A DNA stretch of 64,000 bases from positions 2,071,501-2,135,500 of the forward strand of contig NZ_UGNV01000001.1 in the NCBI RefSeq assembly GCF_900452395.1, in the 5' to 3' direction. This DNA comes from Legionella beliardensis. GTDB lineage: Bacteria > Pseudomonadota > Gammaproteobacteria > Legionellales > Legionellaceae. Position numbers and translations under genes: made by a program. Below the pieces are notes generated by a model. It did not search any database and had not been told where the DNA came from. It was given only the letters and a program-made list of their open reading frames with translations. Below are positions 45,513-56,300 of this stretch, piece after piece (positions within the stretch are counted from its first letter, which is position 1; the number at the start of each line of letters is the position of its first letter).

Positions 45513-46484
45513 TTAAACCTGCTGCCAATTTGCCTTTTCCCTGAATAATTTTTCTATATCAGAATCAGTTTTTGTAATTGAACGGCTTAACCTAAAAACA
45601 TCGCGCGCTTGTTGATAATAAATACCTAAAGGCACGGGAAAATCAGGGTAATGAAGCTTAGCTAAACGTATGGCATTCATGAAATTAGCAGGTTGATGCG
45701 TGCAAAAATCGCTCACCTCGGAATTATGATCAATAATTTGCAGCCTATCTTCTTTAAGAGCGAGAGCCCATTGCTGATTTGCACCAAATACCAAGGGTTG
45801 CCCTTCCATAAGTGTCATCGTTTTATCAGCACGATTAGTTTTTACAGCAAAACTATCAAATGCACCGTGGTTGAAAATATTACAATCCTGATAAATTTCT
45901 ACAAACGAGCACCCTTGGTGGGCATACGCTTGTTTTAAGATAGAAATTAAATGCTGTGGGTCTTTATCAACAGCACGCGCTACAAACGTAGCACCTGCCG
46001 CCAAAGCTAATAAAATTGGATTAATAGGCTCGCTATTAACACCTTGTGGCGAGGTTTTAGTCACTTGACCTTTTTGTGAAGTTGGCGAAAATTGGCCTTT
46101 TGTTAAGCCATAAACTTGGTTATTAAAAAGTAAAATATTGACATTAACATTTCTTCTTAAGCAGTGAATCAAATGATTACCACCAATGCTCAGCGCATCC
46201 CCATCGCCGGTAATAATCCAAACTGTTAAATCATCGCGCATCGCTTTTAATCCAGTAGCAACCGCCGGCGCACGCCCATGAATCGTATGAAAACCGTAAG
46301 TATTCATGTAATAAGGTAAACGTCCAGCACACCCAATGCCTGAAATAAAAACGTGCTGCTCGGGTGCTAAATCAAGCTCAGGTAATAATTTTTGCAAAGC
46401 AGCCAAAATCGCGTAGTCGCCACAACCCGGGCACCATCTTACCTCTGCAGCACTGGCAAAATCCTCACGCTTGTATTTGTTCAT
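45513..46484 (-). CDS. 2-oxoacid:ferredoxin oxidoreductase, beta subunit
   Basis: A 323-residue thiamine-pyrophosphate-binding subunit. WCPGCGDYAIL near the N-terminus holds cluster-associated cysteines. TGDGDALSIGGNHLIH with NNQVYGLTKGQFSPTS forms the TPP/Mg site. With the alpha-gamma subunit it oxidises 2-oxoglutarate or a related 2-oxoacid to the acyl-CoA, reducing ferredoxin. The KorB/OforB type is likelier than pyruvate-specific enzymes. The gene begins 20 bases inside the end of the alpha gene, so translation is coupled. Confidence 0.88.
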   Translation of the reverse strand: MNKYKREDFASAAEVRWCPGCGDYAILAALQKLLPELDLAPEQHVFISGIGCAGRLPYYMNTYGFHTIHGRAPAVATGLKAMRDDLTVWIITGDGDALSIGGNHLIHCLRRNVNVNILLFNNQVYGLTKGQFSPTSQKGQVTKTSPQGVNSEPINPILLALAAGATFVARAVDKDPQHLISILKQAYAHQGCSFVEIYQDCNIFNHGAFDSFAVKTNRADKTMTLMEGQPLVFGANQQWALALKEDRLQIIDHNSEVSDFCTHQPANFMNAIRLAKLHYPDFPVPLGIYYQQARDVFRLSRSITKTDSDIEKLFREKANWQQV

Positions 46485-48285
46485 AATTAAGTTCCGTTTT
46501 TATGGCCTTAATCAACGTGCTTACTGTAAAAGGCTGGCCATTGCATTGGTTAATTGAACGAGCATCAATTAAATATTCTCCACGAATAATTTGACATAAT
46601 TGCCCTGAGTTTAATTCCACAACGAAGACATTTTTATAACGCGTTAAAAAAATACCTAACTCTTCTGGTAAAGGATTTAAATAGCGTAAATGTAATAAAG
46701 CAAGCGCTAATCCTTCTTCGCGACCCTGCTTAACAGCGGACCTAAGACTGCCATAAGTGCTTCCCCAACTAATTAATAAAGTCGCTGCTTGCTCATCACC
46801 CTCAATAACCAATGGGGGATATTCTCTGGTAATACCTGCTATTTTTTGCGCTCGTAATGTCACCATTTTTTGATGGTTATCGGCATCATAGCTGACTTTT
46901 CCATCTTCCCCTTCTTTCTCAAGGCCACCTATTTGATGAATATAGCCAGCACTACCTGGTATATTCCAACTGCGCACAAGGTACTCATCACGCTGGTAAG
47001 GTTTAGGAAAACGATTAAACTGAATATTAGGTACATTAATTGATTCTAAGGGAGGTATTTTCCAAGGCTCAGCTGCATTAGCTAAATACGCATCAAGTAA
47101 CACGATAACTGGCGTCATATAGGTAACAGCGATTTTAAACGCTTCAAGGATAATGTTAAAACAATCAGCCGGCGATTGCGCGGCAATTATAGGTAGTGGG
47201 GCTTCGCCATGGCGTCCATAGAATGCTTGCCTTAAATCACTTTGGCCTGTTTTAGTAGGTAGTCCCGTAGACGCACCGGCACGTTGAATGTCAATTAAAA
47301 CGAGTGGTAATTCCGTAACGACCGCAAGACCTAAGCTTTCACTTTTTAAATCAAGGCCTGGGCCTGATGTGCAGGTCATAGCTAGACAGCCTCCAAAGGC
47401 TGCCCCTAAGCAAGAACCTATGGCAGCAATTTCATCTTCTGCCTGCAATAACTGCACACCATAATCAGCTAATTTTGCACATTCCTGTAAAATTGCTGAT
47501 GATGGCGTAATTGGATAACCGGCTACTAAAAGTGGTGTTTTTGTTTTAACAGCAATGGTTGCTAAGGCAAGCCCAATTGCCTCAACACCGGTAATTTGTC
47601 TATATTCTCCTGCTTCGCGATTAATTTGGCCAAGCATAAAGTGTTGCCGACTTAACTCTAGAGTCATTGCATAATTGAAGCCTGCCAAAAGAGTTAATTC
47701 ATTAGCCTTTGCCATGATAGGATTTGCTTTAAATTTTTTCTTAATAAAGGCGAGACAGCTTTCAGTAGGTAAATCAAAAAGCCATAAAACAAGTCCAAGA
47801 ATATAAAAATTTTTAGCCTTTTTAGATTGAGCATGGCTTATTTCTATTCCTTGAACAGCTTGTAACGTCTGCGTAATTAAAGGCAGACTAATCACTTGAT
47901 ACAGCGCCTTTTTATCTTCTAAGAAACTGGCAGACAAGCCAGCCTTTTGCCAATCTTTTTCTTGGAAGCTATCTTCATTAATAATTAATAAGCCACCTGC
48001 AGATAAGTAAGGAAGAGAATTTTTTAATGCAGCCGGGTTTAAAGCAACTAAAACGTCAAGACTTTCACCGGCAGTAAAAATGGCCTCTTCGGCCATTGCG
48101 AGTTGAAAACCAGAAACACCAGAAATAGTGCCTGCTGGCGCTCTAATTTCAGCTGGAAAATCAGGTAACGTGCGCACATCTCGTCCTGTTAGGGCAGCAG
48201 AAATGGTTAACTGCTCACCTAATAATTGCACCCCGTCTCCTGAATCCCCTGTTAAGCGAATAATAATTGCGTCATTCATTGACAT
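46465..48285 (-). CDS. 2-oxoacid:ferredoxin oxidoreductase, fused gamma-alpha subunit
   Basis: A 606-residue fusion. Residues 1-190 form the gamma domain ([26 protein letters not shown]). From about 205 on it is the alpha, pyrimidine-binding part ([57 protein letters not shown]). No ferredoxin domain is attached, so an external ferredoxin is needed. This fused two-gene form is known as KorA or OforA. It overlaps the end of pdxJ by 14 bases, so the pair is translated after pdxJ. Confidence 0.88.
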   Translation of the reverse strand: MSMNDAIIIRLTGDSGDGVQLLGEQLTISAALTGRDVRTLPDFPAEIRAPAGTISGVSGFQLAMAEEAIFTAGESLDVLVALNPAALKNSLPYLSAGGLLIINEDSFQEKDWQKAGLSASFLEDKKALYQVISLPLITQTLQAVQGIEISHAQSKKAKNFYILGLVLWLFDLPTESCLAFIKKKFKANPIMAKANELTLLAGFNYAMTLELSRQHFMLGQINREAGEYRQITGVEAIGLALATIAVKTKTPLLVAGYPITPSSAILQECAKLADYGVQLLQAEDEIAAIGSCLGAAFGGCLAMTCTSGPGLDLKSESLGLAVVTELPLVLIDIQRAGASTGLPTKTGQSDLRQAFYGRHGEAPLPIIAAQSPADCFNIILEAFKIAVTYMTPVIVLLDAYLANAAEPWKIPPLESINVPNIQFNRFPKPYQRDEYLVRSWNIPGSAGYIHQIGGLEKEGEDGKVSYDADNHQKMVTLRAQKIAGITREYPPLVIEGDEQAATLLISWGSTYGSLRSAVKQGREEGLALALLHLRYLNPLPEELGIFLTRYKNVFVVELNSGQLCQIIRGEYLIDARSINQCNGQPFTVSTLIKAIKTELNYEQIQA

Positions 48286-49015
48286 AGTTTCTAGCTTCCA
48301 CCATAAGCTGGCGCATATGCCTTACTGCGTCCTTTAAACCAGTAAAAAGTGCTCGCGCAACAATGGCATGGCCAATATTTAATTCATGTAATTCTTGTAT
48401 GGCTGCAATAGGTTTAACATTCTGATAGTTTAGACCATGACCTGCATTAACTATCAAACCAAGTTTTGCAGCATGCCTAGCAGCTACATTCACCCGCTTT
48501 AATTCTTCCAAACGACTTGTAGCCGTTGGTGCATCAGCATAAGCGCCAGTATGAATTTCAATAACTGGCGCACCTGTGGCTACCGCTGCTTCAATTTGGT
48601 CAACATCTGGGTCAATAAATAAAGATACTTCACTATCAAAAGCCTGTAAACGTTTTACGGCCCTCGTAATTAATTCAAAGTTACCAATAACATCTAATCC
48701 ACCCTCTGTTGTAAGTTCAGCACGTTTTTCAGGTACAAGGCAAGTATGCTCGGGTAAAATTTCCTCAGCAAAATCCAACATAGCATCAGTCACTGCTAAT
48801 TCTAAATTCATTCTTGTTTGCAGCACCTGCTTAATTAAACGTACATCACGCGCCTGAATATGGCGCAAATCTTCACGCATATGTAGGGTAATCCCATCAG
48901 CACCCGCCTCTTCCGCATCAATTGCAGCTTGCACAGGATCAGGATAACGTGTACCACGCGCCTGACGAACAGTTGCTATATGATCTATGTTAACACCTAA
49001 TAAAATTTCTTTCAT
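48272..49015 (-). CDS. pdxJ: Pyridoxine 5'-phosphate synthase
   Basis: A 247-residue TIM-barrel enzyme that condenses 1-deoxyxylulose 5-phosphate with 3-amino-2-oxopropyl phosphate. [18 protein letters not shown] with the active-site His, [35 protein letters not shown] and [10 protein letters not shown] are all present. It follows era and recO as in E. coli, with about 140 bases after recO. Confidence 0.97.
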   Translation of the reverse strand: MKEILLGVNIDHIATVRQARGTRYPDPVQAAIDAEEAGADGITLHMREDLRHIQARDVRLIKQVLQTRMNLELAVTDAMLDFAEEILPEHTCLVPEKRAELTTEGGLDVIGNFELITRAVKRLQAFDSEVSLFIDPDVDQIEAAVATGAPVIEIHTGAYADAPTATSRLEELKRVNVAARHAAKLGLIVNAGHGLNYQNVKPIAAIQELHELNIGHAIVARALFTGLKDAVRHMRQLMVEARNYVNE

Positions 49016-49155
49016 ACTTCACTCACTACTTAAAAAACTTACATCTATATTATGAAATTAATTTAGCCCAATAAGCTATGGTTTTCTGCAATAATTCCCT
49101 TTGCCTAGTTCGGAGTATTTAAACTTTGTATTAGTATTCAGTAGGTCTGTTTTAT

Positions 49156-49863
49156 CTAATGCTTAAAGGAAGTTCGCATCTTAAACAGGTTTCGCGAAAT
49201 TAACGCTCTGCCGTCTAAAGCATGGTTAATTGCTTGGCGCATAATGTGTTTAGCTAGCTTTAAAAGATGTGGCGTATTTAACTGGCCCTGGCCAAGAGCT
49301 AAGATATCACTTCCTAATAAACCTTGGTGAGCTGGTACAAAGCCATGGCCGGCAATAAAAGTATAATGTTTTTTTAAATCAATTAATTGATAAGAATAAG
49401 CTTCGTGAGTATAAGAAAAAGCATAACCACATAGCTGTAATAACCTGTATTCAAAATACCTTAATATGGCTTCAAGCTCTAATCGTGCCTGCGTTTGTGC
49501 TAATGCCTTTAGAGTCAATTCATAGCTGTCATAGAATAAAGTAGATGGTTCTGAATCCGCTAATAAATAATAGATTAATTCGTTAATATAAAGGCCTGCG
49601 AACAAGGAGTCACCATTAAGAATCAAAGATGGGCCCGTATTCTCGATTTGACTAACGTAACACCATTGAGAATTCTTTTGGTGTCTAACAGATAGCCACA
49701 AAGGAATAAATGGTTGTAGCAAAGTTTGTTTTTTAGGTAAGCGCCCGCCTTTATACACGCAAGGAATAATACCTTGCTCGCGCGTATAAAAAATAGCTTT
49801 TAAACTCGTATCTCCGAGTGGCTGCTTATGCAGCAACCACGCATTTAAAGAATTATCAGTCAT
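49156..49863 (-). CDS. recO: DNA repair protein RecO
   Basis: A 235-residue RecO, which helps load RecA at gaps with RecR. The N-terminal OB fold has AWLLHKQPLGDTSL and VYKGGRLPKK; the C-terminal helical part has EAILRYFEYRLLQLCGY and ends KMRTSFKH. No zinc cysteines are seen, as in enterobacterial RecO. Its start overlaps the era stop by eight bases. Confidence 0.93.
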   Translation of the reverse strand: MTDNSLNAWLLHKQPLGDTSLKAIFYTREQGIIPCVYKGGRLPKKQTLLQPFIPLWLSVRHQKNSQWCYVSQIENTGPSLILNGDSLFAGLYINELIYYLLADSEPSTLFYDSYELTLKALAQTQARLELEAILRYFEYRLLQLCGYAFSYTHEAYSYQLIDLKKHYTFIAGHGFVPAHQGLLGSDILALGQGQLNTPHLLKLAKHIMRQAINHALDGRALISRNLFKMRTSFKH

Positions 49864-50740
49864 AGCCTAAGTGTTTTAGTAAGCGATCATTGTCAGCCCA
49901 ACCAGATTTCACTTTGCACCAACATTGGAGAAAAACTTTTTTATCTAAGAGTTTTTCAATATCAAGCCTGGCAGCTGTGGCAATCTCTTTAAGCTTTTGT
50001 CCTTTTTCGCCAATAACAATGGGTTTATGGTTTGCTTTATCAAGCATAATTAATGCTTGAATCCTTACTAAGTTTTCTTCTTCTTTAAATGACTCGATTT
50101 CAATGGTTGTGGAATAAGGAATCTCTTGACCACAAAGACGAAATACTTTTTCTCGCAGCAATTCTGCACATAAAAAGCGAACTGAGCGATCAGTCACTTG
50201 ATCGTCGGCAAATAAATGCGGTCCTTCTGGTAATAAATCTTTTAACGCAGTCTGCAATTGATCAACCTGCTCGCCTGTTCGGGCAGATAAGGGAATGATA
50301 GCCGTGAAATCATGAGCTTGACTCATTTTTTCTATCCAGGGTAGAAGCTGGGCTTTATCAGCCACTTTGTCTACTTTATTGATAACCAAAATACAAGGCA
50401 CTGCCACTTGTTTAATGAGCTGCAATACTTTTTCATCATCATCAGTCCAATGTGTACCATCAACCACTAACACTGTTGCATCAACATCACGCAACACACT
50501 GCTTGCTGTTTTATTCATTAAGCGATTGATTGCTTTCTTTTCACCTTGATGAATACCTGGCGTATCGACATAAACAAATTGATACTCATCAACCGTATGA
50601 ATACCTAAAATACTATGCCTTGTCGTTTGCGGTTTACGGGAAGTGATGCTTACTTTTTGCTGCAAAATTTGGTTAAGTAGCGTTGACTTACCTACGTTAG
50701 GTCTTCCTACTAAAGCAATATAACCACAATAACTTGTCAT
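49856..50740 (-). CDS. era: GTPase Era
   Basis: A 294-residue GTPase needed for 30S subunit maturation. G motifs are GRPNVGKST (residues 10-18), DTPG and NKVDK, followed by the C-terminal KH domain (GEKGQKLKEIATAARLDIEKLL) that binds the 3' end of 16S rRNA. It leads the era-recO block. The usual partner rnc is not directly upstream here; the space holds repeats instead. Confidence 0.97.
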   Translation of the reverse strand: MTSYCGYIALVGRPNVGKSTLLNQILQQKVSITSRKPQTTRHSILGIHTVDEYQFVYVDTPGIHQGEKKAINRLMNKTASSVLRDVDATVLVVDGTHWTDDDEKVLQLIKQVAVPCILVINKVDKVADKAQLLPWIEKMSQAHDFTAIIPLSARTGEQVDQLQTALKDLLPEGPHLFADDQVTDRSVRFLCAELLREKVFRLCGQEIPYSTTIEIESFKEEENLVRIQALIMLDKANHKPIVIGEKGQKLKEIATAARLDIEKLLDKKVFLQCWCKVKSGWADNDRLLKHLGYD

Positions 50741-51207
50741 TCATTTCCAACCATGTTTATTTTTAAAACATTTTAACACGTATTCTAGGATCAATAAATT
50801 TTAATCTTAAGAAGCAGCGTGCAGGAAATTTGTCACTGCAACTATTATCTGGTTGCTATCTCCTGCCGCTTGGTAAATTTCATCAAGAGACAGAAACCTG
50901 CACCCAGGCTAGGGTTATTAACTATAGGCCGTAGGTTCACATGTTTCCCTAACTTAAGTGCCACATCGATGGATACCGCGGTCAAGCCGCGGTAATTCGT
51001 TTTCTCTTTAGCTTCTTGCCATTCTATCGAAATACCGTGGCTTGACTACGGTATCCAGTCTGATTGCTATATATGACTACTACAACTCAATAGCTCACCT
51101 ATCTAACAAGTAACCTGGATAAAACAAAGTAAGCAATCCAGGTTTTGGTCCTGCGAACCTGTCTCTTAATGAGATGTGACCAAGAGACAGGTGCTATCTT
51201 GTAGGCG
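50741..51207. other. Intergenic region with decayed repeats
   Basis: About 470 bases before era. It contains the inverted element at 50971-51056 and fragments that look like worn REP-like copies (CTGCACCCAGGCTAG near 50898; GTAACCTGGAT near 51110). A further inverted pair is formed by AAGAGACAG near 50886 and CTGTCTCTT near 51160. No gene was recognised. Confidence 0.5.
50971..51056. repeat. Inverted repeat of GGATACCGCGGTC-type arms
   Basis: GGATACCGCGGTCAAGCCGC at 50971 and its near-complement ending GGTATCC at 51056 make 24-base arms with two differences, around a 38-base spacer. Each arm is itself palindromic. It is typical of bacterial REP/BIME-type repeats. Confidence 0.7.
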
Positions 51208-53007
51208 CTAAAGAGCTACGACCACTTTCGCGGCCAAAGCCAACTGATACAAGATAGACGACATCATGCCGGTTACTTTAATGCCATTTTCAGTTTGTTT
51301 AGGCAAGACAATGAGCTGATCGCCACCTTGGAGTCCTACGTGTCCTGAATGCCAGGAGTGTTTAACCAGTTGCACTTGGCCATTTTGTCTGACTAACAAA
51401 AACTCACCTTGATTGGCTGTTTTTTGAAAGCCACCGGCCGCTTGAATGTAATCAATCAAGCGATACTGCGGATTGATGGTTAGCGAGATGGAATTCACCA
51501 CATCGCCACTGACGGTCACCACAGAGGAGTGCGGAGGAATATTAATGACATCATTATTTTGCAACAGGATGTGCCCCCATTGGCTTGGCTCACCTAAGAC
51601 CACTTGACCTTTGGTCTCCACTTGCTTGGCTTCTTGCACAAATTTAGTAATTAATTCCGAGCGTGCGGCTTGCAGTTTGGCATCATCTCCGGTGAGTGTT
51701 TCACCGGTCATGGTCTGGCGCTGTAAGCGAGCGAGATTGGCATTGAGGGCTTCTTTTTGTTGTCTTGCCACTGATTCGCGAAACAGTTGCACATTGGCGA
51801 GATTAGCATCCGGCGCAAGCGGCAGTGTTTTTAGAAATTGGCGCAAGGTGGTGCCTTGTTTGACCACGTATTGATGCGGTCCTTTGACTTGGCCTTTGAC
51901 CGTAATCAACGTTTGTTGCACTTCTTTATCCGCCACAAAGGTAATGCGGTCACCGGCTTTGATTTTAAGCGGTTTGGAAGAGTGAATGGGTTCGTAAATA
52001 AAGGTTGGCTGGCGGCCTTGGTTGCGTTGAATGCGCACGTAAGTCGCTGTCGGCTCGACATTCGCTAAGCTCATTAAGGCGGATAAGGGCAATTCTTGGT
52101 CTAGCAATTCATATTGATAAGAACTTTTCACATCCCCTGCCACCGAGATAATGTACTTTTGCGCCTTGACTAAAATCGTATCCCCTTGGTGCAATTGAAA
52201 CGGGGTGACAAAGCCTTTAAACAGAAAATCGTATAAATCAACCTGGCGAAGCGGCTTGCCATTGCGAATCACTGCAATGTCACGAAAGCTCCCCTCATTT
52301 AAATTGATGCCACCGGCGGCACAAAGAAAGTAAATCACCGAGTCAGACGATAGCCCATCATAAAGGCCCGGTGAATTCACAAACCCTGCCACATACACTT
52401 GCACCGGTTGCGCGGTCACTAAATCAGCATACAGATTCACGCCCTTCTTAAAGCTCTTTTTCACATGCTGTTGGATGACCTCATTTAATTGTTGGTTTTC
52501 AACCCCTTCCACTTTCACAGGCCCTACGTCTGGGATAAAAATATTCCCCTGACTATCAACCGTAATCCGTTGCGACAACTGATACGCACCCCACATCTGA
52601 ACATTCACTTCATCACCAACCGTTATCCGATATTCTGGATTAAAAAATCGTGCTTGGTGTAATTGTTCACATTGCCGCCCAAATAAATTGCGTCCAAACA
52701 CTGGCAACCGTTGGTTTAACACATCCCCCATGTGCGTGCTTGACTTTAAATGGATATTCGTTTCTTCATCATCCGCGGCATCTTGGCCATCATCTGCACT
52801 GTTACTGGCGGCAGAAAATCCAGTCGCTGATAAGCTTGCTCCCCTAGCCGCCGCCGTTTTTGCTTGCTCAAGTGTATTTTTTTGTACCTCTTCTGAGGAT
52901 AGATTAGGAGAAGATAGCGCCGGATTAGTCAATGAAGACGGCCGCGACGTGTTTTCAGCAAACACCATAAGCGGTAATGCAAGTAATAATAGCATCAACG
53001 TCTTCAA
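51208..53007 (-). CDS. Polysaccharide export (Wza-like) SLBB protein
   Basis: A 599-residue exported protein. A signal peptide (1-17, ending VFA) and a Ser/Ala/Asp-rich linker are followed by a polysaccharide-export domain (about 125-215: YRITVGDEVNVQMWG, TVDSQGNIFIPDVGPV). Several SLBB-like domains follow (VYVAGFVNSPGLYDGLSSDS; ISVAGDVKSSYQYELL; VTVKGQVKGPHQYVV; VTVSGDVVNSISL). It has no lipobox, unlike Wza. Such proteins form outer-membrane pores for capsule or exopolysaccharide. No polymerase, flippase or glycosyltransferase gene lies beside it. It is visibly richer in G/C than its neighbours, which suggests acquisition. Confidence 0.85.
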   Translation of the reverse strand: MKTLMLLLLALPLMVFAENTSRPSSLTNPALSSPNLSSEEVQKNTLEQAKTAAARGASLSATGFSAASNSADDGQDAADDEETNIHLKSSTHMGDVLNQRLPVFGRNLFGRQCEQLHQARFFNPEYRITVGDEVNVQMWGAYQLSQRITVDSQGNIFIPDVGPVKVEGVENQQLNEVIQQHVKKSFKKGVNLYADLVTAQPVQVYVAGFVNSPGLYDGLSSDSVIYFLCAAGGINLNEGSFRDIAVIRNGKPLRQVDLYDFLFKGFVTPFQLHQGDTILVKAQKYIISVAGDVKSSYQYELLDQELPLSALMSLANVEPTATYVRIQRNQGRQPTFIYEPIHSSKPLKIKAGDRITFVADKEVQQTLITVKGQVKGPHQYVVKQGTTLRQFLKTLPLAPDANLANVQLFRESVARQQKEALNANLARLQRQTMTGETLTGDDAKLQAARSELITKFVQEAKQVETKGQVVLGEPSQWGHILLQNNDVINIPPHSSVVTVSGDVVNSISLTINPQYRLIDYIQAAGGFQKTANQGEFLLVRQNGQVQLVKHSWHSGHVGLQGGDQLIVLPKQTENGIKVTGMMSSILYQLALAAKVVVAL

Positions 53008-53326
53008 TCCCTATGCTCCTTAACAGTGATGGTCTTTTAATTAATATAGAAAGAATTAACAGCAGCAAGAATAAAATTAACTAAGTCAAATAAGGATGCC
53101 TTGTGAGTAGGCTCCCGGTCAATTGAGGCGCAATTCAATCTAGGTAAAAACAAAATCATATTAAGAGATTTTAATTTAATCTGCAACAAATCTATAAGCA
53201 CATGCATTATTTAAAAGTACTGAAAATAGCAAAGAAATTAATAAGCTAATTTATAGCATAAGACCGTTTCGAGCTTATTAATATAGTGATAGTCTAAGAG
53301 TAATAACCCCTGCTTATTAAACATAA
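53008..53326. other. Intergenic divergent promoter region
   Basis: About 320 A/T-rich bases between the SLBB gene (minus) and the 1042-residue protein gene (plus). I see no clear promoter, hairpin or small gene. Confidence 0.35.
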
Positions 53327-56300
53327 ATGTCTAATTTAAAAGATATAAAAAATTCCTTCATGAAAGTACCTCTACAAGTACGCCCTTTAAATCATGGCGT
53401 AGAAAGTACTTGCATTGGTTCCATCCATGGCGCTCAGGCCGGTGCAGTTATTTTCGGTTATTATCACATGGACTATTGCCTGCCAGGTGGAGATTATCTA
53501 CGAATTATAGCGAATCATAATAAATCAGCCTCACAAATTTTATTGTTTACAAGCGATCCAGAGAAATTAAAACAACTACCGGGCAAACGCGTTTCTTCCT
53601 TAGTCGCTGAATGCATAAGGCAGATTAACGGCTATTTAATTCGCTCAGACAGTTATACCAATCCTCGCTATAAACACCAAGAAAAAAAATATTATTATGC
53701 AAGGCTTTGTCTCCAAGGGTTATCAGACTTACTTGAAGAAGAGCGGAAATTAGCCAGCCATGATTGGACTGGTCAAGAAAAGCTACGTACTAAAGTCATC
53801 TCTCTTATTGAACAATGCCGTGATAAAAATAGATTATTAGCGAATAGCTCGGTGGTTTCTGAGGGTTATTTAGGTAATATTTTGTATCATACGAAACAAA
53901 CAGCACAATATTATCAGTTTAATCGCGTCTTTCCCGTCTCACGAATCGATCAACTTGATTTTACTGATGCTTCGCAATCTGCCGCGGAAAGACAGGCATG
54001 TTTTGTTTGGGATAGTGACATTCATGTCGAACAAGACGAAAAAGAACTTGATGATACGTTACGAGTCCTTTGCAAACTGTATAACCTCAAAGCCGCCCCA
54101 TCCCTTAATAAAACGCCAGCTAATCGTTTTGAGCGTTTGGCCGCATTTTTTTATGATTTTTATGAAAACTCAAAATACTTAGCTAACCATCTCGCTAAAG
54201 AAAAATTAATTACAGAAAAACATATAAAAATACGCAGCGATGGCCTGACTCTAACAACCATTAAACCTTATTACCAGTTTGTCGGCCCTATCCAACAGGG
54301 GCAATCAAGTTTACAAGCATTAATTGCTCATTTCACCCATTTAAATCATCCAGGCCTTCTAGCTAATTCTAAACAACATGCTTATGACCTTTTAACGACC
54401 CAAGCAAATGGTAGTTGGGCTGATTTACCTCATGAAAATCGAGCTATTATCAGAGTAAAAAATAACATGATAGCTTTACATTACTTTGAACAAGATGGTT
54501 TATTTTATCCTTTACCAAGTGGAGAAGATTTAGTAACGTTAAGTCACCTAACTAAAAAGCATCTTTTTTTACCCGAAAAAATTAATCTACAAGTTAAAGC
54601 GTTCTTCTCTCGCATTCCACTCTTTTTTAAACATAGCCTGCATAGCTTGCATTATTTTTTTACTCAAGATTTGTATTATGATTTTGTAAATCATATTCAT
54701 AAAGATCATCAAAAAGCCAAGCAAATAAAACAAGAAACAAAACCCATCCTAGATAAGCCTGCCTTTTTTAAATCAATAGTAGAAATAATGATTGGTCATG
54801 GTTTATTAAAAAATGGTCAATCTTTAGATGCGTTTATTCAAGAACATATTACTAAAAGTAAGCATATTATTGTAAAAGAAGAACATATGCCGAATGCAAT
54901 TTTTTATACTAACCCACTGCACCGATTGCTTAGTGTCGTTCGTCATTTAGGTATGTTTTTTGTAGATAAAAGTGAGGAAAATCCGCTTATAGGAACATTA
55001 GCATTACTGGCCTATATTTACGGTGGTGGTGCTATTGTTGCACCTGAAGTATTAAAAGCGGTGCTGAATAAACTTTACTTAAACGGGTTAATTGCTGGCA
55101 TTGAGCCAACTCAGAAACTCGGACAATGGATGAGCCATGGCACTATGTCTGAAGCTATTTCTGCCGCGGTTACTTATTGGCAAGGCATCATTGTAGCTGG
55201 CGACCTTGATCATTTTTTTATTAATGCCGTGAACGTTTTACGCGACAAGCCTGCTGAAGTTGCTATTATAATTACGCTTGCAATGGGGCTAGGTTATAGC
55301 ATGTGCAAGCTTATTCCAGCATTGCAAAAAGAAATGGGGCCGCGCCCTGAAATTAATTACTTAGCACTAGGCGCAAAAGGTGGGGCAGCTATTTATGATA
55401 CCATCATGCACCCAGGTAATGACTGGCTTTTAGGTACTATTAAGTGGCTTTTTCGTGGACTTTCTACCCTCGGTAAAATTGTTTTAGGTCCAGCAATAGA
55501 AGCTTATTATTATGGCTACAAAGCGGGTTTCCTAAATGGCCTTAAAAAAAGTAAAAATTTAGCTATGTTATTTTTAAAACAAATAGGCGCTGCCACATTA
55601 GATTTTTTATTAGCCTTAGCTACTGTTCCATTTTTAGAAATGGGGGCCCTATTAATCCATGTTCCCTTTCGAGGCATAACGAATTTTGCGAGCCGTTTAT
55701 TAGGTGGCTTAGGTAAGTTAAAACCTATTGGTGATCATTTTATCAATTTTGCCAAGCGCCCTGGGAATTTAAATTATTTAACTGGTTTTCGCTTATTGCC
55801 TTTGTACGGTTACACCAACCCTATTGGTCATTATCATCCTAATAAATTTATCAATTTTATTATGAATGGCTTTCTGCTACTTACCTATCCTATCTTCCAG
55901 ACAATTAAAAATTTCCTGATTCTTCCTCTGATTGAACTCTTATCTTTTTCTACTCGACTTCTGTTAACGATTCTTAATCCCCTTAGTCGACTTTTAGCTT
56001 ACACACTAGGACTCGCAATCTTAGCGACTGCTTTTATATGGGATGACTCTGTTGGCGGCGTATTTCGCTTAGCGGCAAAAGGAATTACTTATAGTAGTAA
56101 TTGGCTTGATAAGCAGGCAGGTCATGTTAAGCAGTTTTGCTTGGCAAAAATTCAGATTTGCCGACAGTATTTATATCATATGACGTTTGCGGCAGAGGAT
56201 GCAAAGCTTTATCATATTAATGAAGATAAGAATTATTATCTAGAAAAACCAATTCGACTAGATAAGCTTGAGAAAACATTCACTGCAAATAATCCACGTT

